Shown here one piece after another: positions 47,805 through 58,760 of a stretch of 64,000 nucleotides of DNA. A program made the position numbers and the translations under genes. Origin of the DNA: Notolepis coatsorum (taxonomy: Eukaryota; Chordata; Actinopteri; Aulopiformes; Paralepididae); assembly GCA_963971535.1 (NCBI GenBank), contig OZ020589.1, forward strand, positions 53,184,188 through 53,248,187, read 5' to 3'. The notes below the pieces were generated by a model. That model did no database searches and had not been told where the DNA came from. It saw nothing but the letters and a program-made list of their open reading frames with translations. Position 1 is the first letter of the stretch. Each line of letters opens with the position of its first letter.

Positions 47805-49181
47805 TTACAGGGGCCAGTTTCGGGTTGCAGTCTCCCTTAGGTGTTTTTTGAGAGTGTTTTTGAAAGTGGGTAGTGATTCACATTCCTTTACAGCTTTGGG
47901 TAGGGCGTTCCACATTGATGTGGCATAATTGCGAAACGTGTTTAGTCCCTTGTTTGAGCCAAATCTGGGTTTAACATGATTTGTGGAGCTCCCTCTGGTG
48001 TTGTGATCGTGGTATTCACTGACCTTTGGGAAGTATTTTGTCATGTACATGGGTACCTTGGTCGTGTAGTGTATCTTGTAGACCAGGCCCATTGCAAGTT
48101 GCTGTACTCTGTCGTCTACTCTAAGCCATCCTAGGTTGTCAAAGTGGGCAGGGGTGAGGTGGGTTCTAGGAGTAAGGTCAAGCAGTAGTCTGACCAGTTT
48201 GTTTTGAGATGTTTGTAATTTTGTTTTTAGCGCCTTTGAGGTGCTTTGGTACCATGAGGTGCAAGCATAGTCGTAGTACCCTTGAATGAGTGCTCCTGCT
48301 AGAGTCTTCAGGGTATTCTTGTTTACCAGTGAGGAGATCCGGTACAAGAATCGAGTTCGTTGGTTGACTTTTTTTATTACATTGGATGCCATTTTGTCAC
48401 AGGAAAGATTTGCCTCTAGGATGGAACCCAGGTAGGTAATATCTTCTTTCCTTGTGACAATATTGTCACCCACTGTAACTGAGAAGCCGTCGGTCTTGCT
48501 GAGTTTGTTATTTGAACCGAAGAGAATGGACTCTGTTTTGCCCATGTGTAATGATAGTTTGTTATCAGCGAGCCATATGCAGATTTTGCCTAGTTCTGAG
48601 CTGAGGGTTTTTTCAACCTGTAACTTGTTCTTGTCAGAGACCAGCAGGGCTGAGTCGTCCGCAAACAGGAACAAGTTGCAGTCACAAGCTGACGACATGT
48701 CATTTGCATAAATTAGGAACAGTAGCGGACCTAGTATGCTTCCTTGTGGAACACCACAGTTTACTGTGAGGGGGGGGGATAGGGTACCGTTTACCTCCAC
48801 CATCTGCTCTCTCCCCTCCAGGTAGGATTGCATCCAGCTCACTGATAGACTATCAAAACCAATTGCTTTTAGCTTGTCAATCAGAATGGTGTGATTGACA
48901 GTGTCGAAAGCCTTTTGTAGGTCCAGCATGACCATGCCGCAGTATTTGCCCGAGTCCACCTCTTGTTTGATGTGGTCGTTTAAATAGAGAAGGCATGTGT
49001 CAGTGGAGTGGGATGTTCTGAAGCCAGATTGGAATTCGTAGATTAGATTTTTTTCCGCAAGGTATTTTTCGACCTGTTCGTATACAATTTTTTCCATGAC
49101 TTTCGAGATGGAGGTAAGGATAGAAACAGGGCGGTAGTTGCCTGGGTCTAATTTACTGCCTTTTTTGTGCAGAGGGGTCAC
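47805..49181 (-). CDS. Family-A LINE reverse transcriptase (458-codon ORF)
   Basis: Same domain order as the copy at 38284-39660: [34 protein letters not shown] (87-97), [13 protein letters not shown] (143-155), FADDSALL (173-180), and the C-terminal [17 protein letters not shown] and [12 protein letters not shown]. Ends NWPL. Open throughout with all catalytic residues. The upstream part of ORF2 is separated only by the 400-bp nested LINE tail. Confidence 0.92.
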   Translation of the reverse strand: MTPLHKKGSKLDPGNYRPVSILTSISKVMEKIVYEQVEKYLAEKNLIYEFQSGFRTSHSTDTCLLYLNDHIKQEVDSGKYCGMVMLDLQKAFDTVNHTILIDKLKAIGFDSLSVSWMQSYLEGREQMVEVNGTLSPPLTVNCGVPQGSILGPLLFLIYANDMSSACDCNLFLFADDSALLVSDKNKLQVEKTLSSELGKICIWLADNKLSLHMGKTESILFGSNNKLSKTDGFSVTVGDNIVTRKEDITYLGSILEANLSCDKMASNVIKKVNQRTRFLYRISSLVNKNTLKTLAGALIQGYYDYACTSWYQSTSKALKTKLQTSQNKLVRLLLDLTPRTHLTPAHFDNLGWLRVDDRVQQLAMGLVYKIHYTTKVPMYMTKYFPKVSEYHDHNTRGSSTNHVKPRFGSNKGLNTFRNYATSMWNALPKAVKECESLPTFKNTLKKHLRETATRNWPL

Positions 49182-49287
49182 TCTCGCAATTTTGAAGTCC
49201 TTGGGGACGTGTCCCTGTTTTATGGAGAGGTTTATTATGTGTGTGATGACTGGGGTGATGGCGGCTGCTGAGTCTCTGAGGAATTTG

Positions 49288-49688
49288 GAATGAATGAATG
49301 AATGAATGAAAACTTTATTAACAGATTGCAGAATGGGTACAGTGCAGTACAGCTCAATACATACAATTGTTAAGGGGATGCAGACCAGAGAAAGACTTTC
49401 GTCTTGTTTACACCAGGGTCCCCCATTTCCAATTCATCGTAACATATATGACATACATGACATACAGATGGACAGTACTGCTACATCTATACATTTATGA
49501 CATACCAGATTTGCAATTACAGTACTGTATTTGTGATACAAAAAGAGTCCAGAAAGAGTATATACATTAGGCGTAGAAACTGTACATTGGATTGGGTAGG
49601 TGGGGGTGGGACTGTACATTGGAGGTGGTTGGGGGGGGGGGGGGGGGGGGTTGGGTAGGAGTGGGGGGGGTTGGGTAGGAGGGGTGGG
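49288..49688 (-). mobile_element. Family-A LINE tail inserted into a family-A LINE (same orientation)
   Basis: GAATGAATGAATGAAAAC tail at 49288, 3' UTR with GACCCTGGTGTAAACAAG and a G20 tract (C run in sense), truncated at 49688. It interrupts the RT-upstream codons at GAGGAATTTGGA / GGGGATGTTGTC, which are continuous in the copy at 39774-39800. Confidence 0.93.
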
Positions 49689-50596
49689 GATGTTGTCATG
49701 GCCAGTGGCCTTGTTGGGTTGGAGGGCGCTCAGTTTTTTGAGTACCTCATCTGTTGTTACCATTTCCAGTTTGAAGTCGTCTTTGTGGACCCCTAGGTTC
49801 TTGTAGTATGCTACTATGTGTTCTACCCCATAATGCCCTGAGTGGGAGGGTAGTTTGTTTACCAGTGTTGTGGCTATGTTTGTGAAGAAACTATTTAAGT
49901 AATTGGCTACATCCAGCTTTTCTGTGATGAGCGTGTTGTCCGTCTTTATGTTTATGTTTGAGAATCTGGTTTTAAGTTTTTTACTGCAGCCTAGTTGGTT
50001 ATTGAGTAATTTCCAAAGTTCACGCGGTTTGTTTTTGTTTTCCTCGGTTTTGTCATTGATGAATTTTTTCTTTGCTGTTTTGATCATGGAGTTTACATCA
50101 TTTCTTAGTCTGTTTCTTTCTAGTTTGAGTTCAGTCACGTGGGCTTGGAGTTCACTGCTCGTGCTTATGTTAAGCTTTGACTGACTTTTACGAAACTCAG
50201 AGCATTTTTTGTCTCTGGTTTTCATAGCGGTCAGTATTTCAGCGTGCATCCACGGCTCAGCGCGATTTTTTACCCTAGTGGTTCTTAGGGGGGCCATGTT
50301 GTTTAGTATCGTTGAAAATTTGGTTTTGAAGCCAAGCCATGTTTCTTCAACCAGTGTACCATTGAGTTCATCTGACCAGTCCAGGCTCTTCAGTTCAAGG
50401 TTAAAGGCCTCGCTAGAGTACGTTTTTAGGTCTCTAGATGTGACTGTTTTGTGACAGCCAGCCTTTTGTTTTAGCTTTTTGCGCGTACAGAATATCATAT
50501 AATGATCACTTAACCTGCATGCTATAACCCCTTTATTGGCGATCTTGGACTTGTCAGAGGTCAGGATGAGGTCAATGGTACAAGATAGTCAGTACG
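49689..50596 (-). pseudogene. Family-A LINE ORF2: endonuclease end and linker
   Basis: Open frame with ACRLSDHYMIFCTRKK (endonuclease SDH motif), TWLGFKTKFSTILNNMAPLR, AEPWMHAEILTAMKTRD, PRELWKLLNNQLGCSK, LNSFFTNIATTLVNKLP, and [20 protein letters not shown]. It runs into the inserted LINE tail at 49688, giving a chimeric C-terminus. Confidence 0.85.
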
Positions 50597-50616
50597 GTGA
50601 TGTGAGTCTCTAGTTC

Positions 50617-52341
50617 TCAAGTCCCGAGTTGAGACAGTGATAGTTCTTGTGGTGTGTCGGGGGGGATGAGTCTTAGGCTGAACGTGCCCTTCATTCTGGC
50701 CAGCTCCTCATAGACGGGGTGAGAGGGGTTCTCCAGGAGGGCTTCTAGCTTTTTCCTCATCCTCCTCTCAGCCACCACCTCTAGATTATCCAGCTCACCA
50801 CCCACTACTGAGCGAGCCTTCTTCACCAGCTTGTTCAGCTCACCACCCACTACGGAGCTAGCCTTCTTCACCAGCTTGTTCAGCTCACCACCCACTACTG
50901 AGCTAGCCTTCTTCACCAGCTTGTTCAGCTCACCACCCACGACGGAGCTAGCCTTCTTCACCAGCTTGTTCAGCTCACCACCCACTACGGAGCTAGCCTT
51001 CTTCACCAGCTTGTTCAGCTCACCACCCACTACGGAGCTAGCCTTCTTCACCAGCTTGTTCAGCTCACCACCCACTACGGAGCTAGCCTTCTTCACCAGC
51101 TTGTTCAGCTCACCACCCACTATGGAGCTAGCCTTCTTCACCAGCTTGTTCAGCTCACCACCCACTACGGAGCTAGCCTTCTTCACCAGCTTGTTCAGCT
51201 CACCACCCACTATGGAGCTAGCCTTCTTCACCAGCTTGTTCAGCTCACCACCCACTACGGAGCGAGCCTTCTTCACCAGCTTGTTCAGCTCACCACCCAC
51301 TACGGAGCTAGCCTTCTTCACCAGCTTGTTCAGCTCACCACCCACTACGGAGCTAGCCTTCTTCACCAGCTTGTTCAGCTCACCACCCACGACGGAGCTA
51401 GCCTTCTTCACCAGCTTGTTCAGCTCACCACCCACTACTGAGCTAGCCTTCTTCACCAGCTTGTTCAGCTCACCACCCACTATGGAGCTAGCCTTCTTCA
51501 CCAGCTTGTTCAGCTCACCACCCACTATGGAGCTAGCCTTCTTCACCAGCTTGTTCAGCTCACCACCCACTATGGAGCTAGCCTTCTTCACCAGCTTGTT
51601 CAGCTCACCACCCACTACGGAGCTAGCCTTCTTCACCAGCTTGTTCAGCTCACCACCCACTATGGAGCTAGCCTTCTTCACCAGCTTGTTCAGCTCACCA
51701 CCCACTACGGAGCGAGCCTTCTTCACCAGCTTGTTCAGCTCACCACCCACTACGGAGCTAGCCTTCTTCACCAGCTTGTTCAGCTCACCACCCACTACGG
51801 AGCTAGCCTTCTTCACCAGCTTGTTCAGCTCACCACCCACTACGGAGCTAGCCTTCTTCACCAGCTTGTTCAGCTCACCACCCACTACGGAGCTAGCCTT
51901 CTTCACCAGCTTGTTCAGCTCACCACCCACTACGGAGCTAGCCTTCTTCACCAGCTTGTTCAGCTCACCACCCACTACGGAGCTAGCCTTCTTCACCAGC
52001 TTGTTCAGCTCACCACCCACTACTGAGCTAGCCTTCTTCACCAGCTTGTTCAGCTCACCACCCACTACTGAGCTAGCCTTCTTCACCAGCTTGTTCAGCT
52101 CACCACCCACTACGGAGCTAGCCTTCTTCACCAGCTTGTTCAGCTCACCACCCACTACGGAGCGAGCCTTCTTCACCAGCTTGTTCAGCTCACCACCCAC
52201 TACGGAGCTAGCCTTCTTCACCAGCTTGTTCAGCTTGCTGGAGTCCCTCGAGTTGATGTTGCCCCCCCAGCACACCACAGCAAAAAAGAGGACGCTGGCT
52301 ACAACCGACTGGTAGAAAGATAGCAGCAGTCGGTTGCACAC
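50617..52341 (-). pseudogene. L2-like RT C-terminus with about 32 in-frame 15-residue repeats
   Basis: 574-codon open frame. Normal LINE sequence at both ends encloses about 32 copies of LNKLVKKASSVVGGE, the natural single motif just before LDNLEVVAERR. Substitutions are few: A-to-G changes giving KAR, and Val/Ile at SSV/SSI. It is not a functional protein gene; the open frame persists because the unit is 45 bp and stop-free. Confidence 0.9.
50796..52232. repeat. 45-bp minisatellite within LINE coding sequence, about 32 units
   Basis: Unit (plus strand) AGCTCACCACCCACTACGGA + GCTAGCCTTCTTCACCAGCTTGTTC. Variable sites are TACGG/TACTG/TATGG/GACGG and GAGCT/GAGCG. Confidence 0.98.
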
Positions 52342-52550
52342 GTCGAACGACCTGAATCTCCTCAGGAAGAACAGCCTGCTCTGCAGTGGCGGCCGGTGGG
52401 TACTTCGCCACTAGGGGCGCTATACCAAACATTTTGCAAACATGTACAAGGCACGCATTGGCGAATATTATCACCATTGCCATCGATCAATATATGATCA
52501 GTCAGTCAAATGCAACGACGTTTCCAATAGCCCAACACAAACACGCACAG

Positions 52551-52565
52551 CTCTCTCTCTCTCGC

Positions 52566-52616
<51 letters not shown>
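52551..52616. repeat. (CT)n microsatellite
   Basis: CTCTCT with CG interruptions, inside the hAT element; mirrored by (GA)n at 52723-52790. Confidence 0.98.
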
Positions 52617-52617
<1 letters not shown>

Positions 52618-52720
52618 ATGATGTCAGATCCATTCAATAATAAACACATTTGTCAAGCTCGTTATTTTAAACAAGTTACCATTCATTGTCTGAGTGGTTA
52701 TGCCCCACATGCGGCGAAAT

Positions 52721-52722
<2 letters not shown>

Positions 52723-52768
<46 letters not shown>

Positions 52769-52790
52769 GCGAGAGAGAGAGAGAGAGAGC
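52723..52790. repeat. (GA)n microsatellite
   Basis: Inverse of the (CT)n 110 bp upstream with the same pattern of C interruptions, so the two could pair. Confidence 0.98.
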
Positions 52791-53979
52791 ATTTTAGTAA
52801 AGTTACATTTTCAACAAGATTGCTGCTATTTAAACACTTCATGGAAACGGGGTAACGTTAACCTTATGTCGACTGTAGTATTGTATGACCTCGACATAAC
52901 GTTTAAACGTTAACGTTACTCCGTTTCCATGAAGTAATTATAAAAGTGGCCAGCTAAGATAACGGAGCTAACAGCTAGCAGTAGCTAACGTTAGCTGAAA
53001 GCTGTAACGTTACAACGTTATGCGGCATCAGTAGACAACGTATCATGTATTAAACTAGAGTTAAGATCGCTAATCTACCTTGTTGTTGGCTTGTTGATAA
53101 AGTATATCCACTCCATGGCATTGTCCATCCAGCCTGTGTTGATGTCCATCCATTGTTGTCCCTCCGCATCCATATAGCTTGTTGTTAGCCAACAAGCTGT
53201 GTGAGTGAAGAGCTGTGTCTTTGTCCATTTCCGCCTCGAACAGCCTGCAAACTACCTGGCGTTCTATCGCCATGCTCTAAGACAAACTCTAACCTTAACC
53301 AACTTTGAAAGAGTGCCTAAGCTTAACAGTCTAAAGAACTTGCAGTCACGGCACGCTCGTCTAAGACAAACAGCTGCCTGCATCATTCTCACAACAACAC
53401 AACTATCTCCACCGACCAACCTAGGAAGCTAGAATTGGAACATTAGAAATTGGATTCGGCCAATCAGAGATCGTCTCTGTGAAATTCTGCTACGGAAAAA
53501 AATACTGGCGTCGGCCAGCTACAGATATTCTTGACGCTACTGGCTAGACCGCTTCAAATTGCGCCCGGATTCCAACAGTCATATTTCAACGCACAACGCG
53601 TTATGCACTGATTGGCTGTGACGGATACAGCGATCAAACTGTGACGCGCACTCAGAGCGCTATCGCGTATAGCCCGGGCCGAGAAATACGAAAAAATAAA
53701 AAAAACGTGATGTCACTTCCTGCTCTGGAAAACGATGTTTTTTAATTGCGATAATAACGTTATATTGTGCATTGGAAACACAAACATACTTAAAATGAGT
53801 AAATATTATTAATTTTAAACATGTTTATATTATTTATAGGGCTATAAAACTAAAAACTAAAAACTTATTTTTCTTGTTCTCTCATATAACCAGGGTAGGG
53901 CCTGAGGGGGGGCGGCGCCCGAGCGCCCCTAGTGGTGAGCCGCCACTGCTGCTCTGTCCCTTCCTGTAGAGGGCCTCAG

Positions 53980-54221
53980 TTTGATTGATTGATTGATTAA
54001 TTGAAAGCTTTATTAACAGATTGCAGTACGGCTCAATACACACAATTGTTAAGGGGATGCAGACCAGAGAAAGACTTTCGTCTTGTTTACATCAGGGTCC
54101 CCCATTTTCAATTCATCATGACATTTATGACATACGCAACATACAGATATATATCGTGACATACATGACATACATGTATACAGTACTGTTACATTTGTGA
54201 CATACAAGATATGCAAAATGC
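53980..54221 (-). mobile_element. Family-A LINE 3' tail inserted in the L2-like LINE
   Basis: TTGATTGATTGATTAATTG tail, CAGATTGCAGTACGGC, GACCCTGATGTAAACAAG; truncated near 54221. ACTG occurs at both junctions of the interrupted codons DNT/EAL. Confidence 0.92.
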
Positions 54222-54300
54222 AGTGTTGTCCGACCAGTCCAGTTTTTTGTTCAGGTGAACTCCAAGGAACTTGTAGGATCCATCTCTACCTCCTCCCCTC

Positions 54301-54556
54301 CGAGGATTATGGGTATAGTGTATACTGTATACTGCTTGGACTGTGAGGGTAAGTAGGGATGGGAGGGGGGGGGGGGTGTGTGTCCTCCTCTTCATCCTCC
54401 CTCTTCTCTTCCTCCTCCTTATCTATTCCCGTTTCTGCCGCCCACACATCTCTTGCCCTCGCAGTCGTACAGTACACCACAGCGCCAGGCCAACCAATCA
54501 GCGCCTCGCTCCTCCTCCAGCGCTCTCACCTGCGTCACTCTGCATGTCAGTGTTGC
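54301..54556. other. No gene; C/T-rich
   Basis: CTTCCTCCTCC-rich, G11 run near 54366. Confidence 0.4.
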
Positions 54557-55097
54557 CATGGTGACCCCCCCCCCCCCCACCTCCCCCAGTGGAGCACGGA
54601 GCTGCTGCTGCTGCTGCTGCTGGTGCAGAGACAGGCTGTGGACGTCATCACTTCACATGGTGACCGGTGATGCACCCCCCCCCCCCACCTCCCCCAGTGG
54701 AGCACGGAGCTGCTGCTGCTGCTGCTGCAGAGACAGGCTGTGGACGTCATCACTTCACATGGTGACCGGTGATGCACCCCCCCCCCCCCCCCCCCCCACC
54801 TCTCTGGTGCAGAGACAGGCTGTGGACGTCATCACTTCACATGGTGACCGGTGATGCACCCCCCCCCCCCACCTCCCCCAGTGGAGCACGGAGCTGCTGC
54901 TGCTGCTGCTGCAGAGACAGGCTGTGGACGTCATCACTTCACATGGTGACCGGTGATGCACCCCCCCCCCCCCCCCACCTCTCTGGTGCAGAGACAGGCT
55001 GTGGACGGCATCACTTCACATGGTGACCGGTGATGCACCCCCCCCCCCCCCCCCCACCTCTCTGGTGCAGAGACAGGCTGTGGACGTCATCACTTCC
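54557..55097. repeat. Compound minisatellite, 65-105 bp units, five to six copies
   Basis: Shared block GCAGAGACAGGCTGTGGACG + TCATCACTTCACATGGTGACC + GGTGATGCA + C runs of 9-22 + CACCTC. Units alternate between a long form with CCCAGTGGAGCACGGAGCTG and a CTG run, and a short form with TCTCTGGT. Confidence 0.95.
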
Positions 55098-55330
55098 CTG
55101 CCACCCAGACACAAATATACCAAGCTGCCCAACGCTAGCTGCCAGGAAATCATTTACATTCTCTTATCTTTGTCTCTCACCATTCATTTGACGGAGATGC
55201 GTTTTGGTGAATTCTCCTTCAGTGCAAGTAGTGAAATGAGACGACACCACTTCACTTGGCTTGGTTTGGTCGCTGTGCTGTTCATGTTCAGAATCTTTAC
55301 TTTTGAATTGTGACAGTGGGCAGCAATGTT
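55098..55330. other. No recognisable gene
   Basis: Unique-looking sequence. Confidence 0.4.
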
Positions 55331-55612
55331 AACCCTTTCACTACCACACTACAGAAGGTTAACCCTTTACTATCACACTAATAGTAAAGGGTTAACCTTC
55401 TGTAGTGTGGTAGTGAACCCTTTGTCATGTGGCAGTGCAAGGGTTAACCTTCTGTATTGTCGCAGTGAAAGGGTTAACCTTCTGTATTGTCGCAGTGAAA
55501 GGGTTATCCCAGGGTTAACCATCCCGCATTTCATTGTATGCCCCTGGTATGTATGTGACAAATAAACCTCTTGATTCTTGATTTGGTAGTGCGGCAGTGA
55601 AAGGGTTAAAGG
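55331..55612. repeat. GGTTAACCCTTTCACT repeat family with hairpin
   Basis: 55337-55373 and 55381-55417 are perfect 37-bp inverted arms with a 7-bp loop. Downstream come 30-bp direct repeats of GGTTAACCTTCTGTATTGTC + GCAGTGAAAG. The same vocabulary forms the 60-bp-arm hairpin at 17804-17925. Confidence 0.93.
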
Positions 55613-55650
55613 TTGCTTTATTTCATCAAACTTAGCAAAAGGATCTAGCA

Positions 55651-56412
55651 GGAGACAACCCAGGAGACAACCCAGGAGTCAACCCAGGAGAGGAGACAAC
55701 CCAGGAGACAACCCAGGAGACAACCCAGGAGAGGAGACAACCCAGGAGAGGAGACAACCCAGGAGAGGAGACAACCCAGGAGACAACCCAGGAGACAACC
55801 CAGGAGAGGAGACAACCCAGGAGAGGAGACAACCCAGGAGACAACCCAGGAGACAACCCAGGAGACAACCCAGGAGAGGAGACAACCCAGGAGACAACCC
55901 AGGAGAGGAGACAACCCAGGAGAGGAGACAACCCAGAAGACAACCCAGGAGAGGAGACAACCCAGGAGACAACACAGGAGAGGAGACAACCCAGGAGACA
56001 ACCCAGGAGAGGAGACAACCCAGGAGAGGAGACAACCCAGGAGACAACCCAGGAGAGGAGACAACCCAGGAGAGGAGACAACCCAGGAGACAACCCAGGA
56101 GTCAACCCAGGAGTCAACCCAGGAGAGGAGACAACCCAGGAGAGGAGACAACCCAGGAGAGGAGACAACCCAGGAGACAACCCAGGAGACAACCCAGGAG
56201 AGGAGACAACCCAGGAGAGGAGACAACCCAGGAGAGGAGACAACCCAGGAGAGGAGACAACCCAGGAGAGGAGACAACCCAGGAGTCAACCCAGGAGAGG
56301 AGACAACCCAGGAGTCAACCCAGGAGAGGAGTCAACCCAGGAGACAACCCAGGAGACAACCCAGGAGACAACCCAGGAGACAACCCAGGAGAGGAGACAA
56401 CCCAGGAGACAA
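55651..56412. repeat. 12/17-bp minisatellite, about 50 units
   Basis: ACAACCCAGGAG (12 bp) and ACAACCCAGGAGAGGAG (17 bp) in irregular alternation, a few GTCAACC variants. Long open frames on the minus strand are artefacts. Confidence 0.97.
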
Positions 56413-57224
56413 CTCCAAACACCATGGTCCTATATTATGAAGAAGACATCTGTCATCATATCTTATCAGCCTCACTTCATACTGTCATCTCCGGCTTTAG
56501 TTATTTCTATTTATATTGCCGTATCTTCCAAAAATACCAAGAGACGTGACATGTTTATTCAGCTCTAAAACATAGCAATCGTATTTTCCATTGTGAAATT
56601 ATATCCCTTTTCATCTCTGATAGATTTGTATGGAGAGATGGATTACTTGTCTTGACTGCGTAATATATGAGAGGGGGGTATGTTGAAATGAGTTTCTTCA
56701 ACCTATGACATGAACACTGAGACTCCGTCCAGGATGTGTCCACTATGGAGCTTTCAAAGCTGCCTCCACTGTCAGCCCCTATTATAAATGGTTGTGGTTT
56801 TAGTTAGAATGAATTCTCTCATCACTGTAACATGTAACATCCACCGCTTACACTACTAGTAGGACGTTATCCGGGTTAAATGAGACTTCGGAAGAAGCAT
56901 TGAAAGGAAGTCAGTGGATTTGGTTGTGGAGGAATAACGTCAGCTGGGGGCTAAAGTAAATAAAGGTTTAAGAGAGTATTCCTTTTCTTCTCTGTCGTTT
57001 CCGTTTCACGTGTGATATTGTTATCAGGAATTGTTCTATTTTTGACATAGGATAACACACGGAATTTCTGTGTGGGTGACGTGTGATGGACAGTGAGAGC
57101 TAGTATGGACTAGGGGTGGTTCTGGGACTGAGACGAACTGTTGTGGGTCTAACTGGATCAAACACCAGTGAAGGGAGGTACCCACTTGATAACCCTGGTG
57201 ATGTGCTGGCTCTCACTGCCTATC
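56413..57224. other. No recognisable gene
   Basis: AT-rich, unique-looking sequence without coding motifs. Confidence 0.45.
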
Positions 57225-58760
57225 TATCTACATGGTGGGTTGTGGTGTCATTAAGGACCATGTGGTAGGGTATGTAGCATCTATCTATCTACAGGGTGGG
57301 TTGTGGTGTCATTAGGGGCCATGTGGTAGGTATGTAGCATCTATCTATCTACATGGTGGGTTTTGGTGTCATTAGGGGCCATGTGGTAGAGTATGTAGCA
57401 TCTATCTATCTACATGTTGGGTTGTGGTGTCATTAGGGGCCATGTGGTAGAGTATGTAGCATCTATCTATCTACAGGGTGGGTTGTGGGGTCATTAGGGG
57501 CCATGTGGTAGAGTATGTAGCATCTATCTACAGGGTGGGTTGTGGTGTCATTAGGGGTCATGTGGTAGAGTATGTAGCATCTATCTACAGGGTGGGTTGT
57601 GGTGCCATTAGGGGTCATGTGGTAGAGTATGTAGCATCTATCTATCTACAGGGTGGGTTGTGGTGTCATTAGGGGCCATGTGGTAGAGTATGTAGCATCT
57701 ATCTATCTACAGGGTGGGTTGTGGTGTCATTAGGGGCCATGTGGTAGAGTATGTAGCATCTATCTATCTACATGGTGGGTTGTGGTGTCATTAGGTGCCA
57801 TGTGGTAGAGTATGTAGCATCTATCTATCTACAGGGTGGGTTGTGGTGTCATTAGGGGCCATGTGGTAGAGTATGTAGCATCTATCTATCTACATGATGG
57901 GTTGTGGTGTCATTAGGGGCCATGTGGTAGAGTATGTAGCATCTATCTACAGGGTGGGTTGTGGTGTCATTAGGGGTCATGTGGTAGGGTATGTAGCATC
58001 TATCTATCTACATGGTGGGTTGTGGTGTCATTAGGGGTCATGTGGTAGAGTATGTAGCATCTATCTACATGGTGGGTTGTGGTGTCATTAGGGGCCATGT
58101 GGTAGAGTATGTAGCATCTATCTACAGGGTGGGTTGTGGTGTCATTAGGGGTCATGTGGTAGAGTATGTAGCATCTATCTATCTACATGGTGGGTTGTGG
58201 TGTCATTAGGGGTCATGTGGTAGGGTATGTAGCATCTATCTACAGGGTGGGTTGTGGTGTCATTAGGGGCCATGTGGTAGAGTATGTAGCATCTATCTAT
58301 CTACAGGGTGGGTTGTGGTGTCATTAGGGGCCATGTGGTGGGTATGTAGCATCTATCTATCTACATGGTGGGTTGTGGTGTCATTAGGGGCCATGTGGTA
58401 GAGTATGTAGCATCTATCTACAGGGTGGGTTGTGGGGTCATTAGGGCCCATGTGGTAGGTATGTAGCATCTATCTATCTACAGGGTGGGTTGTGGTGTCA
58501 TTAGGGGCCATGTGGTGGGTATGTAGCATCTATCTATCTACAGGGTGGGTTGTGGTGTCATTAGGGGCCATGTGGTGGGTATGTAGCATCTATCTATCTA
58601 CAGGGTGGGTTGTGGTGTCATTAGGGGCCATGTGGTAGGTATGTAGCATCTATCTATCTACAGGGTGGGTTGTGGGGTCATTAGGGGTCATGTGGTGGGT
58701 ATGTAGCATCTATCTATCTACAGGGTGGGTTGTGGGGTCATTAGGGGTCATGTGGTGGGG
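57225..58760. repeat. About 57-61-bp minisatellite, about 26 units
   Basis: Unit GTAGCATCTATCTATCTACA + GGGTGGGTTGTGGTGTCATT + AGGGGCCATGTGGTAGAGTAT. Length varies by CTAT copy number and by loss of AG in GTAGAGTAT. The unit contains an internal CTAT microsatellite. Confidence 0.97.

Larger units (their letters stand above)
47606..50596 (-). mobile_element. Family-A LINE, most complete copy, with another LINE tail inserted
   Basis: From the minus-strand start near 50596: end of the endonuclease (SDHYMIFC, including the SDH catalytic motif of APE-type endonucleases, about 50500-50520), linker to DNIPSKFL, [insertion 49288-49688], RT and C-terminal domain (47805-49181), and partial 3' UTR. The 5' half of the endonuclease and the tail are missing. 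It abuts the L2-like LINE at about 50596. Confidence 0.92.
52384..53948. mobile_element. Non-autonomous hAT element, 1565 bp, with 8-bp target duplication
   Basis: Ends CAGTGGCGGCC ... and ... GCCGCCACTG; outer blocks CACTAGGGGCGC and GCGCCCCTAGTGG are inverted too. CTGCTCTG flanks both sides (52376-52383 and 53949-53956). Removing the element and one CTGCTCTG restores the LINE frame YRKGQS..LFFLRR. Interior: CT and GA microsatellites in inverted order, GCTAACGTTAGC words, and the older repeat that is split by insertions at 8.0-11.2 kb. No transposase. Confidence 0.93.
50597..54300 (-). mobile_element. L2-like LINE C-terminal region, split by a hAT element and a LINE tail
   Basis: Minus strand order: YKFLGVHLNKKLDWSDNT (54290-54222), [LINE tail], EALYRKGQS (53979-53957), [hAT], LFFLRRFRSFDVCNRLLL...SFYQSVVASVLFFAVVCWGG, SSKLNKLVKKAS, the 45-bp array, then ELDNLEVVAERRMRKKLEAL ... 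HPVYEELARM ... FSLRLIPP. All are consecutive motifs of an L2-type RT C-terminus. The upstream RT core is missing. Confidence 0.9.

Noticed and set aside
50831..52315. 494-codon plus-strand ORF (FTSLFSSPPTTELAF repeats)
   Set aside because: It is the antisense of the 45-bp LINE repeat; the minus strand carries the real LINE motifs at both ends.
55632..56289. Hydrophobic Ser/Pro/Gly/Leu repeat ORFs
   Set aside because: All frames of the 12/17-bp repeat are open; not a membrane protein.
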